The translations under genes were made by a program, and so were the position numbers. This document shows, in pieces, positions 23,151 to 34,241 of a stretch of DNA of 64,000 nucleotides. The number at the start of each line of letters is the position of its first letter. Position 1 is the first letter of the stretch. The notes beneath the pieces were generated by a model, which searched no databases, was not told the origin of the DNA, and saw nothing but the letters and a program-made list of their open reading frames with translations. The stretch is from NCBI GenBank assembly GCA_025330725.1, contig JAIWND010000005.1, forward strand, positions 434,001-498,000, given 5' to 3'. Source of the stretch: Chlamydoabsidia padenii (lineage: Eukaryota > Mucoromycota > Mucoromycetes > Mucorales > Cunninghamellaceae).

Positions 23151-23742
23151 CAAGACACTACATGGGACTAACGTATTCTCTTTATATGTATATATATATA
23201 TAGCTCTCTGTAGATGCCAGTTGATGTATTATACCATAGTATTAGATTCATTCTATTCATCACCCCCCCTTGTTTTTATTTGATTCATGCATACTGTTTT
23301 ATTGTATATGTTGTTTTGGTCCTTTGACTCATTTAGTTTAGTCCTACTTTTTTTAAACAACTTGTTATCTTCCTTTTTCAACTATTACAAACAATAAAAT
23401 AAAACATCATATGGTACAATAGGTTTATTATGTAATGAATGTTATGCTGGATTTATAATCGGGGGTTTAAAATGTGATTCCAAAAAACCGTAAAGCATAA
23501 TTACGGGCATGACTAAAATAATCCTAGTTGTAGTTCCCGTATATCGACGTATACTTGTCTACAGGTAGGATATTAAAAATTTTGACCTAAAGAAATAATA
23601 TTCTGATGGAATTCACTTACCATCATGACACAACAAGGCATTACTTTTACCAGAAGACAAACCATGATATTTTTATTAAAACAAATTCTAAAACTATAAT
23701 CTAATTACTACATTTTATGGAACTGAGAAAGACGCCAATAGT
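23151..23742. other. convergent 3' spacer
   Basis: AT-rich region between the SAPS gene and the tryptophanyl-tRNA synthetase gene, with an AT repeat near 23187-23202 and poly(A)-signal-like AATAAA strings near 23394. No gene seen. Confidence 0.5.
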
Positions 23743-25057
23743 TTAATCAAACCCTACCAATTTGTATACTTGTTCCATGGTTTGATCCGCTGTACTTTGA
23801 GCCTTGGCCGCACCTTCCTTTAACACTTGTTGCACAAAAGTTGGATCTGCTTGTAATTTGACGTATTCCGCCTGGATGGGTTGAATGCGAGTGATGATAG
23901 CTTCGGACACGGCCTGTTTCAGTTGTTGTGAGCTATGTAATCCAGCCAAATCATCCAAAGCTTCCTCTACAGAGAGATTGGTCACCGCAGCATAAATGTT
24001 AATCAAATTAGATACCCCCGGTCGTTGTTCCACATCGTAGCTGATCCCTTTGTGTCCGTCCGTTAAGGCTTTGCTGACTTTTTGTTGAATCACCTTGGGT
24101 TCGTCGAATAAATTGATCCTGCTGTGATCGGAGGGATCACTTTTTGACATTTTGTTGGTCGGGTCACGTAATGACATTACCCTTTTTGTTGCTGGTGCTA
24201 AAATAAAACCCCAAGTAAGTCAAATCATATCGTTTGATTTTAATCAGTGTCCGTCTCTTTTTTTAATACTTACGAATGATGGCTTCAGGTTTGGTAAAGT
24301 ATTTTGATTTGAAGGTTTTGTTGAATAAGGTAGCAATGTCACGAGAGAGTTCTAAATGTTGCATTTGATCGGCACCTACAGGGACATGAGTGGCTCTAGT
24401 AATAATAATAATAATAATAATAATAAGGTCGTGAGTAGTCATGTTTCATTATGTATCGATTTGTTTTCATGTCTTACTTGTATATCAAAATATCAGCCGC
24501 CTGTAAAACTGGGTAATCAAATAATCCCATCTTGAGACTGGCTGCATTTGCTGATGTCGATGTTTCCAGTAGGACCTGAGCGTGTGATGTGTGGGACTTG
24601 TCTATTTTCGATTTCCATTGTGTCATTCTTCCCAACCAACCCACAGGTGTAATGCAGTTGAAGATCCAGGCCAGATCAGTATGTCCACGCACTTTGCTTT
24701 GTTCAAACAAGACGCTTCGTTTCGGATCCACCCCACAGGCCAATAAGGCAGCCGCCATGTCGTGTTTCGATTGGCGTAAAACCTTGGGATCTTGAGGCAT
24801 CGTGATGGCATGAAGGTCTACCACCGCATAATAATTCAAGGTGTCGTTTTGTTGTAGTCGCGCCCAATTGTCCAGAGCACCAAGAAAGTTGCCCAAATGA
24901 GGTGAGCCAGTCGGTTGAATTCCAGAGAGGACAATACGTTTCTGTTGTTGTTGTACTTGCGTTTTGATAGCATTCTATATGTCGAATATTGATAAATAAC
25001 AATCAATACTGTTAGGATGACGCATTACAAGATGATAAGAGTGCTTACCGTCAACAT
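23743..25057 (-). CDS. MSW1: mitochondrial (bacterial-type) tryptophanyl-tRNA synthetase
   Basis: Class I synthetase that charges tRNA-Trp, of the bacterial TrpS type used in mitochondria. Exons 25057-25049, 24974-24478, 24395-24274 and 24197-23743 give 360 residues. Signatures: [18 protein letters not shown] (HIGH-type motif as HLGN), [49 protein letters not shown] (last exon junction inside), and the KMSKS loop in [16 protein letters not shown]. Length fits TrpS. The first exon is only nine nucleotides (MLT). The N terminus before the HIGH motif is short, so the mitochondrial targeting signal is either weak or lies in an unrecognised upstream exon. A perfect promoter element sits 78 bases upstream. 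Confidence 0.93.
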
Positions 25058-25134
25058 TTTGGGTCAAGGAATGGAAGAAGGAAAAGGATTAAAAAAAAAA
25101 AAAAAAAAAAAAAAGAATCCAAAAAGCCAGTAAA

Positions 25135-25147
25135 TTCAAATCCCGCC
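25135..25147 (-). promoter_or_regulatory. GGCGGGATTTGAA element upstream of MSW1
   Basis: Perfect copy in gene sense, 78 bases upstream of the ATG, next to a poly(A) tract. Confidence 0.5.
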
Positions 25148-25299
25148 TTCAGGGCCAGGGTACGGAGGTGCCGAAGCCATGGACACCTCCAAGTCACCTA
25201 TTTGCATAAAAGACACATCCGCAAGCACACATGTAAATACAGACTAACAACATAGGAGGTTACCATCAAAGTATCAGTAAATAAAAGTAAGTTTGTTTA

Positions 25300-27088
25300 T
25301 TAATCCAAAGAAGGTGCACGTAAACTATCTAAAGGAATGGGGTCAAAATGGTGTATGTCGATACCTCTGGAAGCCAATTCTGGTTGACAATGAGGTGGGA
25401 CAAGTTTGTGTATAAGGTCCGGCCGGATGGATAGTTCTATTAATCAAGCAGACAAAAAAAAAAAAAAAAAAAAAAGGTCAATGCATCATCCTGCCACCAC
25501 TAAATAACACATTTTGTCGTTATTGCTGTTGTTACCTTCTTTTGTAAAGTCAAACAAGATTGGCAAATCCTTTCCATTAGACATTTTAGTATCAGGGTTT
25601 CGCAGTTCATCAAAGAAGGGATGTACCAAAGCTTCGCTAGCAGTAGGGCGAGTTCGAGGATTGTATTGTAATACATGAGTGATCAAGTCGATAGCTTCAG
25701 GGGGCGTTCGAGATCGGAATACCTTCAAATCATATATGAATAGATGAAAGTTTAGTTAGTTAAGCCCAAACCATGATAGATGAATCCCATTATTCTTCTT
25801 TTGTTGCAACTTACCTTTGAGAAGGGATGTGGTTTGATAAGAGGGAATTTGTGGTCCGTATAATGAGGATTCATCATGATGATTTGTTCTTTAGAAGGAG
25901 TACCCAAGACCTTGATTATTTCCACCAGTTGGTCGATACCGCTTTCGCCAGGGAAGAGAGGCTGACCAAGTAATAGTTCGCCCATAACACAGCCAACAGA
26001 CCATATATCAATTTTTGTTGTATAAAGTGTCGCGCCAAATATCAATTCTGGTGCCCGATAGTAGCGTGAGCAAATGTAAGAGACATTGGGTTCACCTTCC
26101 GCCAAGATTTTTGCACTAACATAAAAAAAACACTCAGTTAGTGTAAAGTTTCATCCTTATTGTCCCCACCCTATTTTACCTTCCAAAGTCACATAATTTC
26201 AAGACACCAGTGATTGGATTCAGTAACAAATTCTGAGGTTTGATATCCCTGTGACAAATTCCCAGAGTATGAGTGTAAGCCAGAGCTCGGAAAAGTTGGT
26301 ATGTGTACAATTTGACCAAGAGAGTAGGTATAGGTTGCTTTATTTTAGAGTAATGGCGACTGATACGATACAAGGTTTCAGGCACATATTCCAAGACAAG
26401 GTTCAAATAGATTTCATCATTCTATCAAAATCAACATGTTAATAAAGTTGAAGTAAGCAATCCCCTCCCCCCTTTTTTCTTCTTCTTTTTCTTCCCATGG
26501 TTATTGTGATGAGATGTAATTACCTTTTGATCACCTTTATTGATAAAGTAAGCCTTCAATCCACATACATTACGATGATCCATCAACCGCATGATTTGCA
26601 ATTCCCGATTCTATACGGGCCGTCCAAGTAAAATAGAAAAGTCATTGATTAGTCATGGTTATAAGGTCATGGTTTTTTTATGTATACGCACAGACATACA
26701 CCGCCCTACCGTGTCTACATAAGTGTTTGCTTGTTTGACTTACCTTGAAGCGCTTGTCCTGCAAGACCCTTTTAATAGCAACATCTTCACCGCTCGGCAC
26801 CAACTTGGCTTGATAAACCACCCCAAAGGATCCGTTGCCAATCACCTTTTGATGTGTGTATTGTAATTGTTTGTCCTTTCCAGTTCGTCCATCTTTGGCT
26901 GCCACAGTTAATAGTCGGGATGTCATGTCCTGTTCACCTAGTTACATGTAATGTTCATACGTACAAACATATGATCAGTAAAGTACGTAACAAAAAAGTA
27001 GATTGTCAGTGATGATATCATAATGTTCCCTGTCGCTAAACACATACACGCCTTACAATGGATGCCTTTTTTTTGTGCCTTTTTCCAT

Positions 27089-27153
<65 letters not shown>

Positions 27154-27227
27154 TTACCTGGAAGCTTGAAGTTATAAGAAGATGATAGACCAGAGATATC
27201 AAAAGAAGTGTTTTCTTTGTGAGTCAT
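25300..27227 (-). CDS. GSK3: glycogen synthase kinase 3
   Basis: CMGC-group kinase. Exons 27227-27158, 26937-26744, 26610-26524, 26421-26180, 26115-25815, 25722-25536 and 25436-25300 give 405 residues. Motifs: glycine loop [15 protein letters not shown] (near residue 57), lysine in [39 protein letters not shown] (junction inside), and the activation loop [19 protein letters not shown] with the regulatory tyrosine and the arginine that reads primed substrates. The first exon ([20 protein letters not shown]) is added because its donor joins in frame to the acceptor at 26938, placing GEQD before the inner ATG at 26926. The joining intron of 220 bases contains a run of 59 adenines on the sense strand. 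A shorter product starting at 26926 is the alternative. Confidence 0.92.
27093..27151. repeat. homopolymer tract, T59 on plus strand
   Basis: An uninterrupted run of 59 T (A on the GSK3 sense strand) inside the first GSK3 intron, just downstream of the donor. It is the longest homopolymer in the window; assembly length may be inexact. Confidence 0.9.
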
Positions 27228-27534
27228 CGAAGATAACAAGAAGGATATAGACGATATAATATAAAAAAAAGTCGGCAAGTGGTAAAAGAAGGGTCGACAG
27301 AAAAAAAAATATTCCAACCATCTTTTGTGAAAACTTCAACACCCGATGGTAATCGGGATTTAAAAAAAGTTCGGGCTCTTTCTTTCCATTTCCAATTGGA
27401 AAAGTGAGCAAGGGTGTTGCCTCCTGATCATCATCCAAGCTATTAAGGTACTCATCAATGTATCAATACAATTTTCTTTGTACGAATGCATAAGAATAAG
27501 ATTCCAGTTATTCATTGTTGTTTCTCGGAGAACC

Positions 27535-27566
<32 letters not shown>

Positions 27567-27932
27567 GTTTTGGAGTATGTGTTTTAAATCCCGCCACAAG
27601 AGCACATGAAAGGTTCCCCTGGTTAATGTGCCCAGTGGTTTCAGTGAAGCAACATATGCCGGGTGGTCTTTTTAAAGAGTAAAACAAACAAACAAATAAA
27701 TAATAGAAGTCATATTGTCACCGCAATAAGGATGAACGAGTATGTTTATTGTCAATATCACGGTATAAAAGGGACAAAGACAAGTCAATAATTACAAGTA
27801 TAACAAAACTAAAAGCTTGAATACAGATAAAAAGTAAATATAATATAAACAGAATACATTGATTATCTAATAAAGAGTTAAAGAGGGGGGGGGAGAAGAC
27901 ACTAGATCGTAAATTATCAAAGCTAAACTAAA
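27228..27932. other. upstream region of GSK3 with coding-like minus-strand block
   Basis: Contains GGCGGGATTTAAAA in GSK3 sense at 27582-27595, a T-tract at 27535-27561 and a G-run near 27886. A minus-strand open block around 27310-27465 (EATPLLTFPIGNGKKEPELF, then LNPDYHRVLKFSQKM) has coding-like composition but no start, splice partners or known family, so I leave it as a possible relic. The right part is the 3' flank of the transcription-factor gene. Confidence 0.35.
27582..27595 (-). promoter_or_regulatory. GGCGGGATTTAAAA element upstream of GSK3
   Basis: In gene sense, 355 bases upstream of the GSK3 ATG at 27227. This is farther than usual. Confidence 0.4.
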
Positions 27933-30900
27933 CTAAATGATCCGTTGATTTCCAATCGCCACACTAGGAGAAGAGAATTTGTGACGCCAACTTGATGAAG
28001 ATTCATTCGCCTTTTCCATTGCCATTAGTTCGTCCACCACAGGATCCTTCATCTTGATAGATAGCATTGCCTCGGTAGGAGATTGATCCGCCAACAAAGA
28101 TCGATGTCGTGTTGATCGAATCCTCGGCTGAGTAAAGCATTGTCGATACATTTGAGGAGAGTTTGGTAAATTATCATTGAATTTGTGCAATGTCGTTGGT
28201 ATACAAGGCGAATCCAATGACATTGGAAATCTTGGTTGTTGTTGTTTCAGTCCTGCTGGTGATTCTAAGGAGATCGACTCGGGTGTGGAGAAGTCGGTCG
28301 ATGATGGCCCCATAGTTGGAAGTAAAGGTGGTGATGGTATTGATATCGTTGGTGACGACGGCATGTAGATCGTCTTTGTATTTGGTGTAAAGTAACTAGA
28401 ATTATCGTCATCATCATCGTCAGTAATATCATTCTTGTGTTCTAAAGTATTGGCGTTATTCCAGTTGGGTATAAAATCAAAGTTGTTGTTCCTGCCGTTA
28501 CCATGACCAACATCGGAATTACTGTCGGTATCCACAAAATGGTGAGATAATGTGTTGTCAGCCACATATTGTCGACTAATCATTTCAATATCCTCTGTAT
28601 TCAAATCCGTCGTTGTTGCTGTTGCTGTTGTGGTGGTGAGAGAAGTGTTCGGTAGAGCACTGTGTGTATTCAAGAGTTCGATCAAGCTTTTCGTCATGTC
28701 GTCAGGTAAGCCTTCGTAGTTGATAGTGCTAGCAGCCAAAACTCGTACAATTCGTTGAATCATGGCATTCGCATGTTGTCTTTCAGGTGTGGTCGAATGG
28801 TTGTTGGCAATGGCATTTCGACAGAATACCGTTGAAGCTTGATAGATACAACTGATGAATTGTTGACAAACACACCATCCAAATTGTTCAGTAATTGCTT
28901 CAGAGATGACCACAATACGATTAGCAGCATCCAAACATATCGCCTGAGATCGATCTGTACATTGTCGCTGCCATTGGAAAGGAGTTCCGGCTGTGTTCCA
29001 TTTGTTAGGACAAGGTGGTGAGGATGCCAATGTAGAGGATGAGGATGATGTAGATACTAATAATGGTGATGATGGTGATGGTGATGTGCTTGTTGGTGTG
29101 AAGACGGCAGGTGTTGTTGTTTGTGGTGAGCATCTTCTAGAGTTGGCATTGTTGAAGAATGTCTTGTGCAAAATGATCCATTGAGTTTGATATTGTAACA
29201 TCAATAAAAGTGCAGATTGGGCGCGAAGGTCGTCAGCGCTCATTGGTGAATGAGGATATTCACCCGTGGTTGATGAAGATGTCGATGCAGATGTTGAGCA
29301 GTGATTATGGCGCCGATGTCGTCGAGCGTATTGATGTGGATACTGTGTAAATGTTGGCGGTGATGATAAAGGTTGTGGATCGACCCGATAATAATCAGGT
29401 AGCCGATTATACCATTGACCAAGATCAATTTCCAAAGCTTGCACCCGTTTTGCCCACCGGTAAGGAAGATCGTCATGGACTCGATCTATCAAATTAAAAG
29501 TAAAAGGATGAGTATTCTTCTTCTTTCAAAAGATATAAATATATATATATATATATAAAGGACTTACGAGGTTGAGGATCCAATTTTTCATAGTCATTCA
29601 CCAATTCCAAAGTCTGTTTCCCAATTTTTGCAATAGCCATAAGATGAGCAAAAAAGGTTTCCTTTTCGATGATCTTGTCGTCATATGCCGATTGTCGAGT
29701 ATCTTGTAAAGTCTTGTTGAGAGAGATGACTTCATAAAAATCGATATCACATTCATTGTCGTTAAGCAAAGGCGGTTCCCCCGAATATAGTGAGCTTTGG
29801 ATGTCGTTGTAATAAAGCACCATGAAGAATTTCAAGTACTTCTTCCGCAAGAGATTGTTGTCCTTTGGTAGTGTTGCTCGTCGATGCATGCCCAATTCCA
29901 ACATCATACGCAACCCCAAACCAATATATATCCTTGACTGAGAGTGTCGTTTACAAAGGATACAAAACATGGATAGATTCATCAGTGTTTCCAAAGTGGC
30001 GCAATGAGGGGTATCAAAGTAATCCATCAAGCTGTCCCGAGCACGATCATAGTAAAAGAAGGCGACATCTTTAAAGTTGGTACAGATGTTTTTATCATGT
30101 CGGCTACCATGCAGCCATGCCATGGCCAGCCCAGAATCGATACAGAGTTGATTTCGCTTTGGATCATCACATCGGTCCCAAAATGTTGTCCAATCTGATG
30201 AGAATTTCGGATGAAGGCAGTCCCAATAAAGATGACAGATATAGTGCATAATGTTGGCCGAAACGTCCTTGGTGAGTTGATGGATATTCATGTCGCAATG
30301 CTTGTATTGTTCCAGACAAATGATCGGTCTTCTTTCAATCGCCGATTTCCAGTATTCTGTTGTAGGTGGTGCACAAAAAGAGTTGAAGAGTGCAGAGGTC
30401 GGAGATGGACGGAAGAGACCATTACAACCAGGTAAAAAGTCATCTTCGTGTGGAATCGCAGTATCGTCAGAATTGGCATTACTGTGGTCATCTTCAGGAT
30501 CTGTCAAGAGTCGAATTTGTTGAACCGCTTCCACAAGTTGATCCACCGATTTAATGTTTGTTTCCAGCCGCATAGAGTTATTTGGTTGAAAGGACATGGA
30601 CCACTGCATAGGACATGTTGACGTAGGTCGTTTTGTTGAGTGAGAAGTTGCTGTGGTTGTGGTGGTAGCTGTGGTTGTCGCTTGCATGGACATGAATGAG
30701 GCTGGTAAATGACTGGAGCTGGTTGTTGTTGTTGTTGTTGTTACAGGTGTTGACCAAGATGTTTGCATAGACATGTTATCATTAGTAGTAGCAGTGGTTG
30801 AAGTAAGAGGAGGAGGAGGAGGAGCACCATTAGACCTATATTTCCCAAACTGTACAGAGGCCTTGTCCAATTCCTTCGTCATCCGAGTCAATAGTGGAGT

Positions 30901-31101
30901 TGTTTTTTCGATCCAAGATTCAATTTCATAAAAAGTGATTTGCAAGGACTCCAAATCATGTTGCTGTGTCTTCAATTCCAAAGAAGCCGCCTTCTCTTCT
31001 TCAGACAAAGGTGGTTGTTGGTGAGCCTTTTTCTTGGTAGAAGATTTACGTCCACCCCCTTGTTTTTGTCGCCCCGTTGCTGGTTGTGTTGCTGTTCCCA
31101 T
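27933..31101 (-). CDS. fungal transcription-factor-domain protein without a visible Zn2Cys6 finger
   Basis: Two exons, 31101-29568 and 29485-27933, give 1028 residues. The middle part matches the fungal-specific transcription factor domain (MHR): IICLEQYKHCDMNIHQL, FFYYDRARDSLMDYFD, LETLMNLSMFCILCKRHSQS, and YIGLGLRMMLELGMHRRATL. That last block is the family's most recognisable part. The N terminus is Lys/Gly-rich (a possible nuclear signal, RKSSTKKKAHQQ) and Thr/Ser-rich. It has no CX2CX6C zinc cluster, so either the DNA-binding exon lies upstream unrecognised or the protein lacks one. A coiled-coil-like segment (residues about 40-85) could mediate dimerisation. The C-terminal 300 residues are disordered with Asp runs. 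Confidence 0.8.
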
Positions 31102-32059
31102 TGAAGAAGAAGGAATCGATAGTATGCAATAAGAAGAAGTTTAAAAAAGCATAAACAAGTAATGACCAGACAAGATAAAGATAATTAGAGATAAAAATAA
31201 TAAAAAAGGAAGAGAAGGGGAGAACAGAAAGAGAGAAGAAAATAGAAACTAAACCCCGCGACTAAGCGGACTTGTTCGGGAGTTCAAATTGATTTTTAAA
31301 GTTTGCTTGTGTTGACTCACTAAGAATGATTTGATTGGTATCCCACAGTGCCCTTTTCAGCCGATCGGCCCTGTATGACTGTGACTCACGTGCATCATAC
31401 AAAAGGGATGGACGGATGAAGTTTTATCAATGGCGTGTGAGAGTAACAAAATGTTGGTACCATTCATAATTTTCCTCTCGGGGGAAAGCATTGATTTACT
31501 CCTTTTTTATTATGTTTCCATCTGATAACAACTCGAGTCACCGCCTGTAAGGCTGAATCATTTAACCAACTGCGGTTCAGTTCAAAAAGGCAAAAACTAT
31601 ACAAATGGAGGAGGCGGAAGTCGGACGAACTCATACAACGAGCAAAAAAAAAAAAAAAGGACCTGAACGATATTTCTAATTCCGACGCTGGGTCGTTTCA
31701 CAACCCCTCCAGTTGGTCTTTTTTTGGATTTCCTATCATGCTAAGATTATGAACTATTACCGGCTTCTTTGGATAGATCATTTGAACGTGATTTAGATGA
31801 GAATAGCGGGCCATATATTGTGAGTACAAATAAGGTTTGTTCTTTTGATTAATAATCAATCGTAGATGATCAAAACAATGACATGGCAGCCAATCCGTTC
31901 CCCCTGTATTTTGGAATTCATCATGCAAAGTAGTCCCCAGGTCTTATTGTGTAACATTTGGATGTATAAATATAAAACCACTGAATTCTTTATTACAGTT
32001 TGATACATATGTATAAAAAGAGGGAGTATTCTACTAAGTGATGGCTATACTAGTATTGG
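31102..32059. other. spacer left of the dead proteasome/HECT genes
   Basis: Promoter side of the transcription-factor gene (a TAAACCCCGCG string near 31254-31264 resembles half the window element) followed by sequence with no recognisable gene. A 76-residue minus-strand frame (31698-31928) is not low-complexity but matches nothing I know. Confidence 0.4.
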
Positions 32060-32850
32060 TCAATCTTTGTTAAATCCATATGTTCCCTCCGTGGACATAG
32101 ATAGCTTGGCTGCAAGGACATCATATGTTTTGTAATCTGGTATGTAGATACGGTTAAAAATAGACAAAAATAAAAATAAATATAAAGTAAAACAATGAGT
32201 ATTTGATGATCTACCCCTTTTTTGTTTTTCATTCCAACTTACCATGTATGTGCCCTTTGTAAATCATCTGATTTTCCAATTGTGAATCGATTTGATCCAT
32301 CACTGCCTTGTAAATCCTTGAAGCCATTGACAGGAATACGAGATGCGCCTGTGGAAAACTGAAGTAGCCATGATTTCTTGTCATTATCCCAAGATCACAT
32401 CTATTTTCAATATCATTGAAATCGTATCATCTTGTTTAGTATATCCCCAGTAGTCGGTATGTTTCTTCCAATCACCCATGTCCAATTCCCGCTCATCAAA
32501 TACATTGACGAATTCTTGTGAATCAAGTTCATTGAAGCCATCCTTGAATGCCTTGAATTGATCTTCAACACGTTTTGATATCCACCATTCGTTGATCAAT
32601 CTAATACCAATAATCCGACAATGATTGATAATAATAATAATAATAATAATAACAAAAAATAATTTTAGTATCTGTGTAGTTCCCCTACCCATAATGTTAT
32701 CTTCTTACGTTACATATTCCTTTTTGTTTTCTTTTGTAACTTCAATGGTATGTCCTCCAGATTTCAAATTCACCGTCTTTATTTCATCTAATCGATTGTC
32801 ATCAGTGGATAAGGTATGTAAGATCCAATTTATCAGTGATATTGTTATCC
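32060..32850 (-). pseudogene. C-terminal HECT domain relic, NEDD4/Rsp5 type
   Basis: Remains of the last third of a HECT ubiquitin ligase. Blocks in order on the minus strand: [44 protein letters not shown] (with [20 protein letters not shown] following), [13 protein letters not shown] [52 protein letters not shown], and FNRIYIPDYKTYDV. These match the C lobe of Rsp5/NEDD4. The blocks lie in different frames: one shift occurs right after LDLT, another before the block that starts WDNDKKSW, and stops follow each. The catalytic-cysteine position (family motif LPKSHTCFNR) is interrupted by an intron-like gap here. Intron positions are preserved, so this is a decayed DNA copy, not a retrocopy. 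Confidence 0.85.
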
Positions 32851-32885
32851 CTAATCCCAAAAAAAAGGTATTAGAGTTATACTAG

Positions 32886-34055
32886 TCGCGTATAATTCCA
32901 AATCAAATACGATTTGATACGCCATAAACTATATAGAGAATGATGAGATACTGTGATTAGTCAGATGATGAGGCGGGCTTACCTCTTGACCTTTGTCGAT
33001 CAGATCTTTTAGTAAGTGAGCATCAGACTGAGGATCATTCAAATGGACGAGACATTGACTGATGGGGATGTAGTCGGGTTGCACCAAGTTTTGATATGAG
33101 TCCACTAGTAGTTGTAACACCTGAAATGAGAGAGTTTGTTAAGTATGTCAGATCATAGCCCTTCATTGCTTCATTTAATTTTCCCCCGATTACCTGATTC
33201 CTGAATCCCAGTTCTTGTACCAAGGTCATTGACACCTTCAAAACATAAGAAAGTAGTTTCGCCGTATCGCTCTTTTCTATCATTGCCTTCACCACATCCA
33301 ATCGTCTAGATTCCAAAGCAATCCCAATAGCCTGTTCGTATTCTTCATCTTGAGCACATCGCTGGCACATACGTTCAACGAAGCCTAGTGTCAATGTCCT
33401 CTGTCATGCCTTCTGGGTTTCAAGCTTGTCGTCGAAGATGAATATATTTGTCGATGCATTTTGCTACCAGGAAAAAAAGAGATGTTAATCCATACCTACT
33501 GTATACTGATAGAGTTGGTATCATGTTTTATTACTTACAGTTAATGGTTTCCACGTATTCAGACTTTTCAGAGAGATCAAATCGTTTCCCCGCACCAAGT
33601 GCAAATGTCAAAGAATCATCCAGCTCACCCAAATGATAGTATATCTACAAGGAATAAGAGTAAGTAATGAGTGAATTAATTCACCAAAGCACCACTAGGA
33701 CTCCACTTACCTTGGACGCCACCAAAGCAACCAGTTCGATATCAGGGAATTCGGTGTCTTCATACAATATTTCTCTATATGAAAGAGGTCAGTTTATTAT
33801 TACTAATCAATTCATGTTCTTCTTACATTTTGGCCACTGAGTCTGACACTTCAGCCCAGAATTGATTAACTAGAACGTTGAGTTATTGTAAAGCATGTAC
33901 CTTCAATTCTGTCTGTTGTTCATCAAGTAAAGCGACCACGCCATCTAGTATTACAATAAAATAAAAGAGAAAGACAATGAAGGATTAGCATAATGATTTA
34001 TCATTACTGTTTTCTTCAAATCGTTTAACATACTTGCTGAAGTAAGGGCCGCCAT
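32886..34055 (-). pseudogene. N-terminal relic of proteasome subunit Rpn2
   Basis: A decayed copy of the 19S scaffold subunit Rpn2 (PSMD1). The start MAALTSA, the intron, and GVVALLDEQQTELKVHALQ are intact; then TAA replaces the expected lysine codon before LNVLVNQFWAEVSDSVAK. Further exons read LYEDTEFPDIELVALVASK, IYYHLGELDDSLTFALGAGK, CIDKYIHLRRQ, then a frameshift and a TGA, then ERMCQRCAQDEEYEQAIGIA, LESRRLDVVKAMIEKSDTAK and LLVDSYQNLVQPDYIPISQC. The last recognisable block is FMAYQIVFDLE, after which homology stops abruptly at the HECT relic. Introns and splice sites are mostly kept. The product would be truncated after about 25 residues. Confidence 0.88.
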
Positions 34056-34155
34056 GGTTTTAATTTCGCAAAGAATTAAAGAGAAGTTGCCACACGTAAA
34101 AAGGGGACCGAAAACGACCTTAAATTCTATTGGCTGACAGCAGAGACTGAAAGAA

Positions 34156-34169
34156 TTTCATTTACCGCC
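34156..34169 (-). promoter_or_regulatory. diverged element between Rpn2 relic and CTR9
   Basis: TTTCATTTACCGCC on the plus strand; on the minus strand it reads toward the Rpn2 relic ATG at 34055 (101 bases). It is 73 bases upstream of the CTR9 ATG. Confidence 0.3.
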
Positions 34170-34241
34170 AGCCTTCGCCTTTTAATTTCTGAACTTTTTT
34201 GTTTACTTGTCTTTTCTTCACTCTTTTAATTACAATCTGTT

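Noticed and set aside
24400..24425. (TAA)n array and other microsatellites (GA near 2273, AT near 20586, GT near 47656)
   Set aside because: Ordinary simple repeats in introns or spacers; no CRISPR-like spacing or other structure.
27310..27465. Coding-like block upstream of GSK3
   Set aside because: No start, no convincing splice partners and no family; may be a leader or relic.
31698..31928. 76-codon minus-strand frame left of the HECT relic
   Set aside because: Composition is acceptable but there is no homology I can name, no promoter element and no exon partners.
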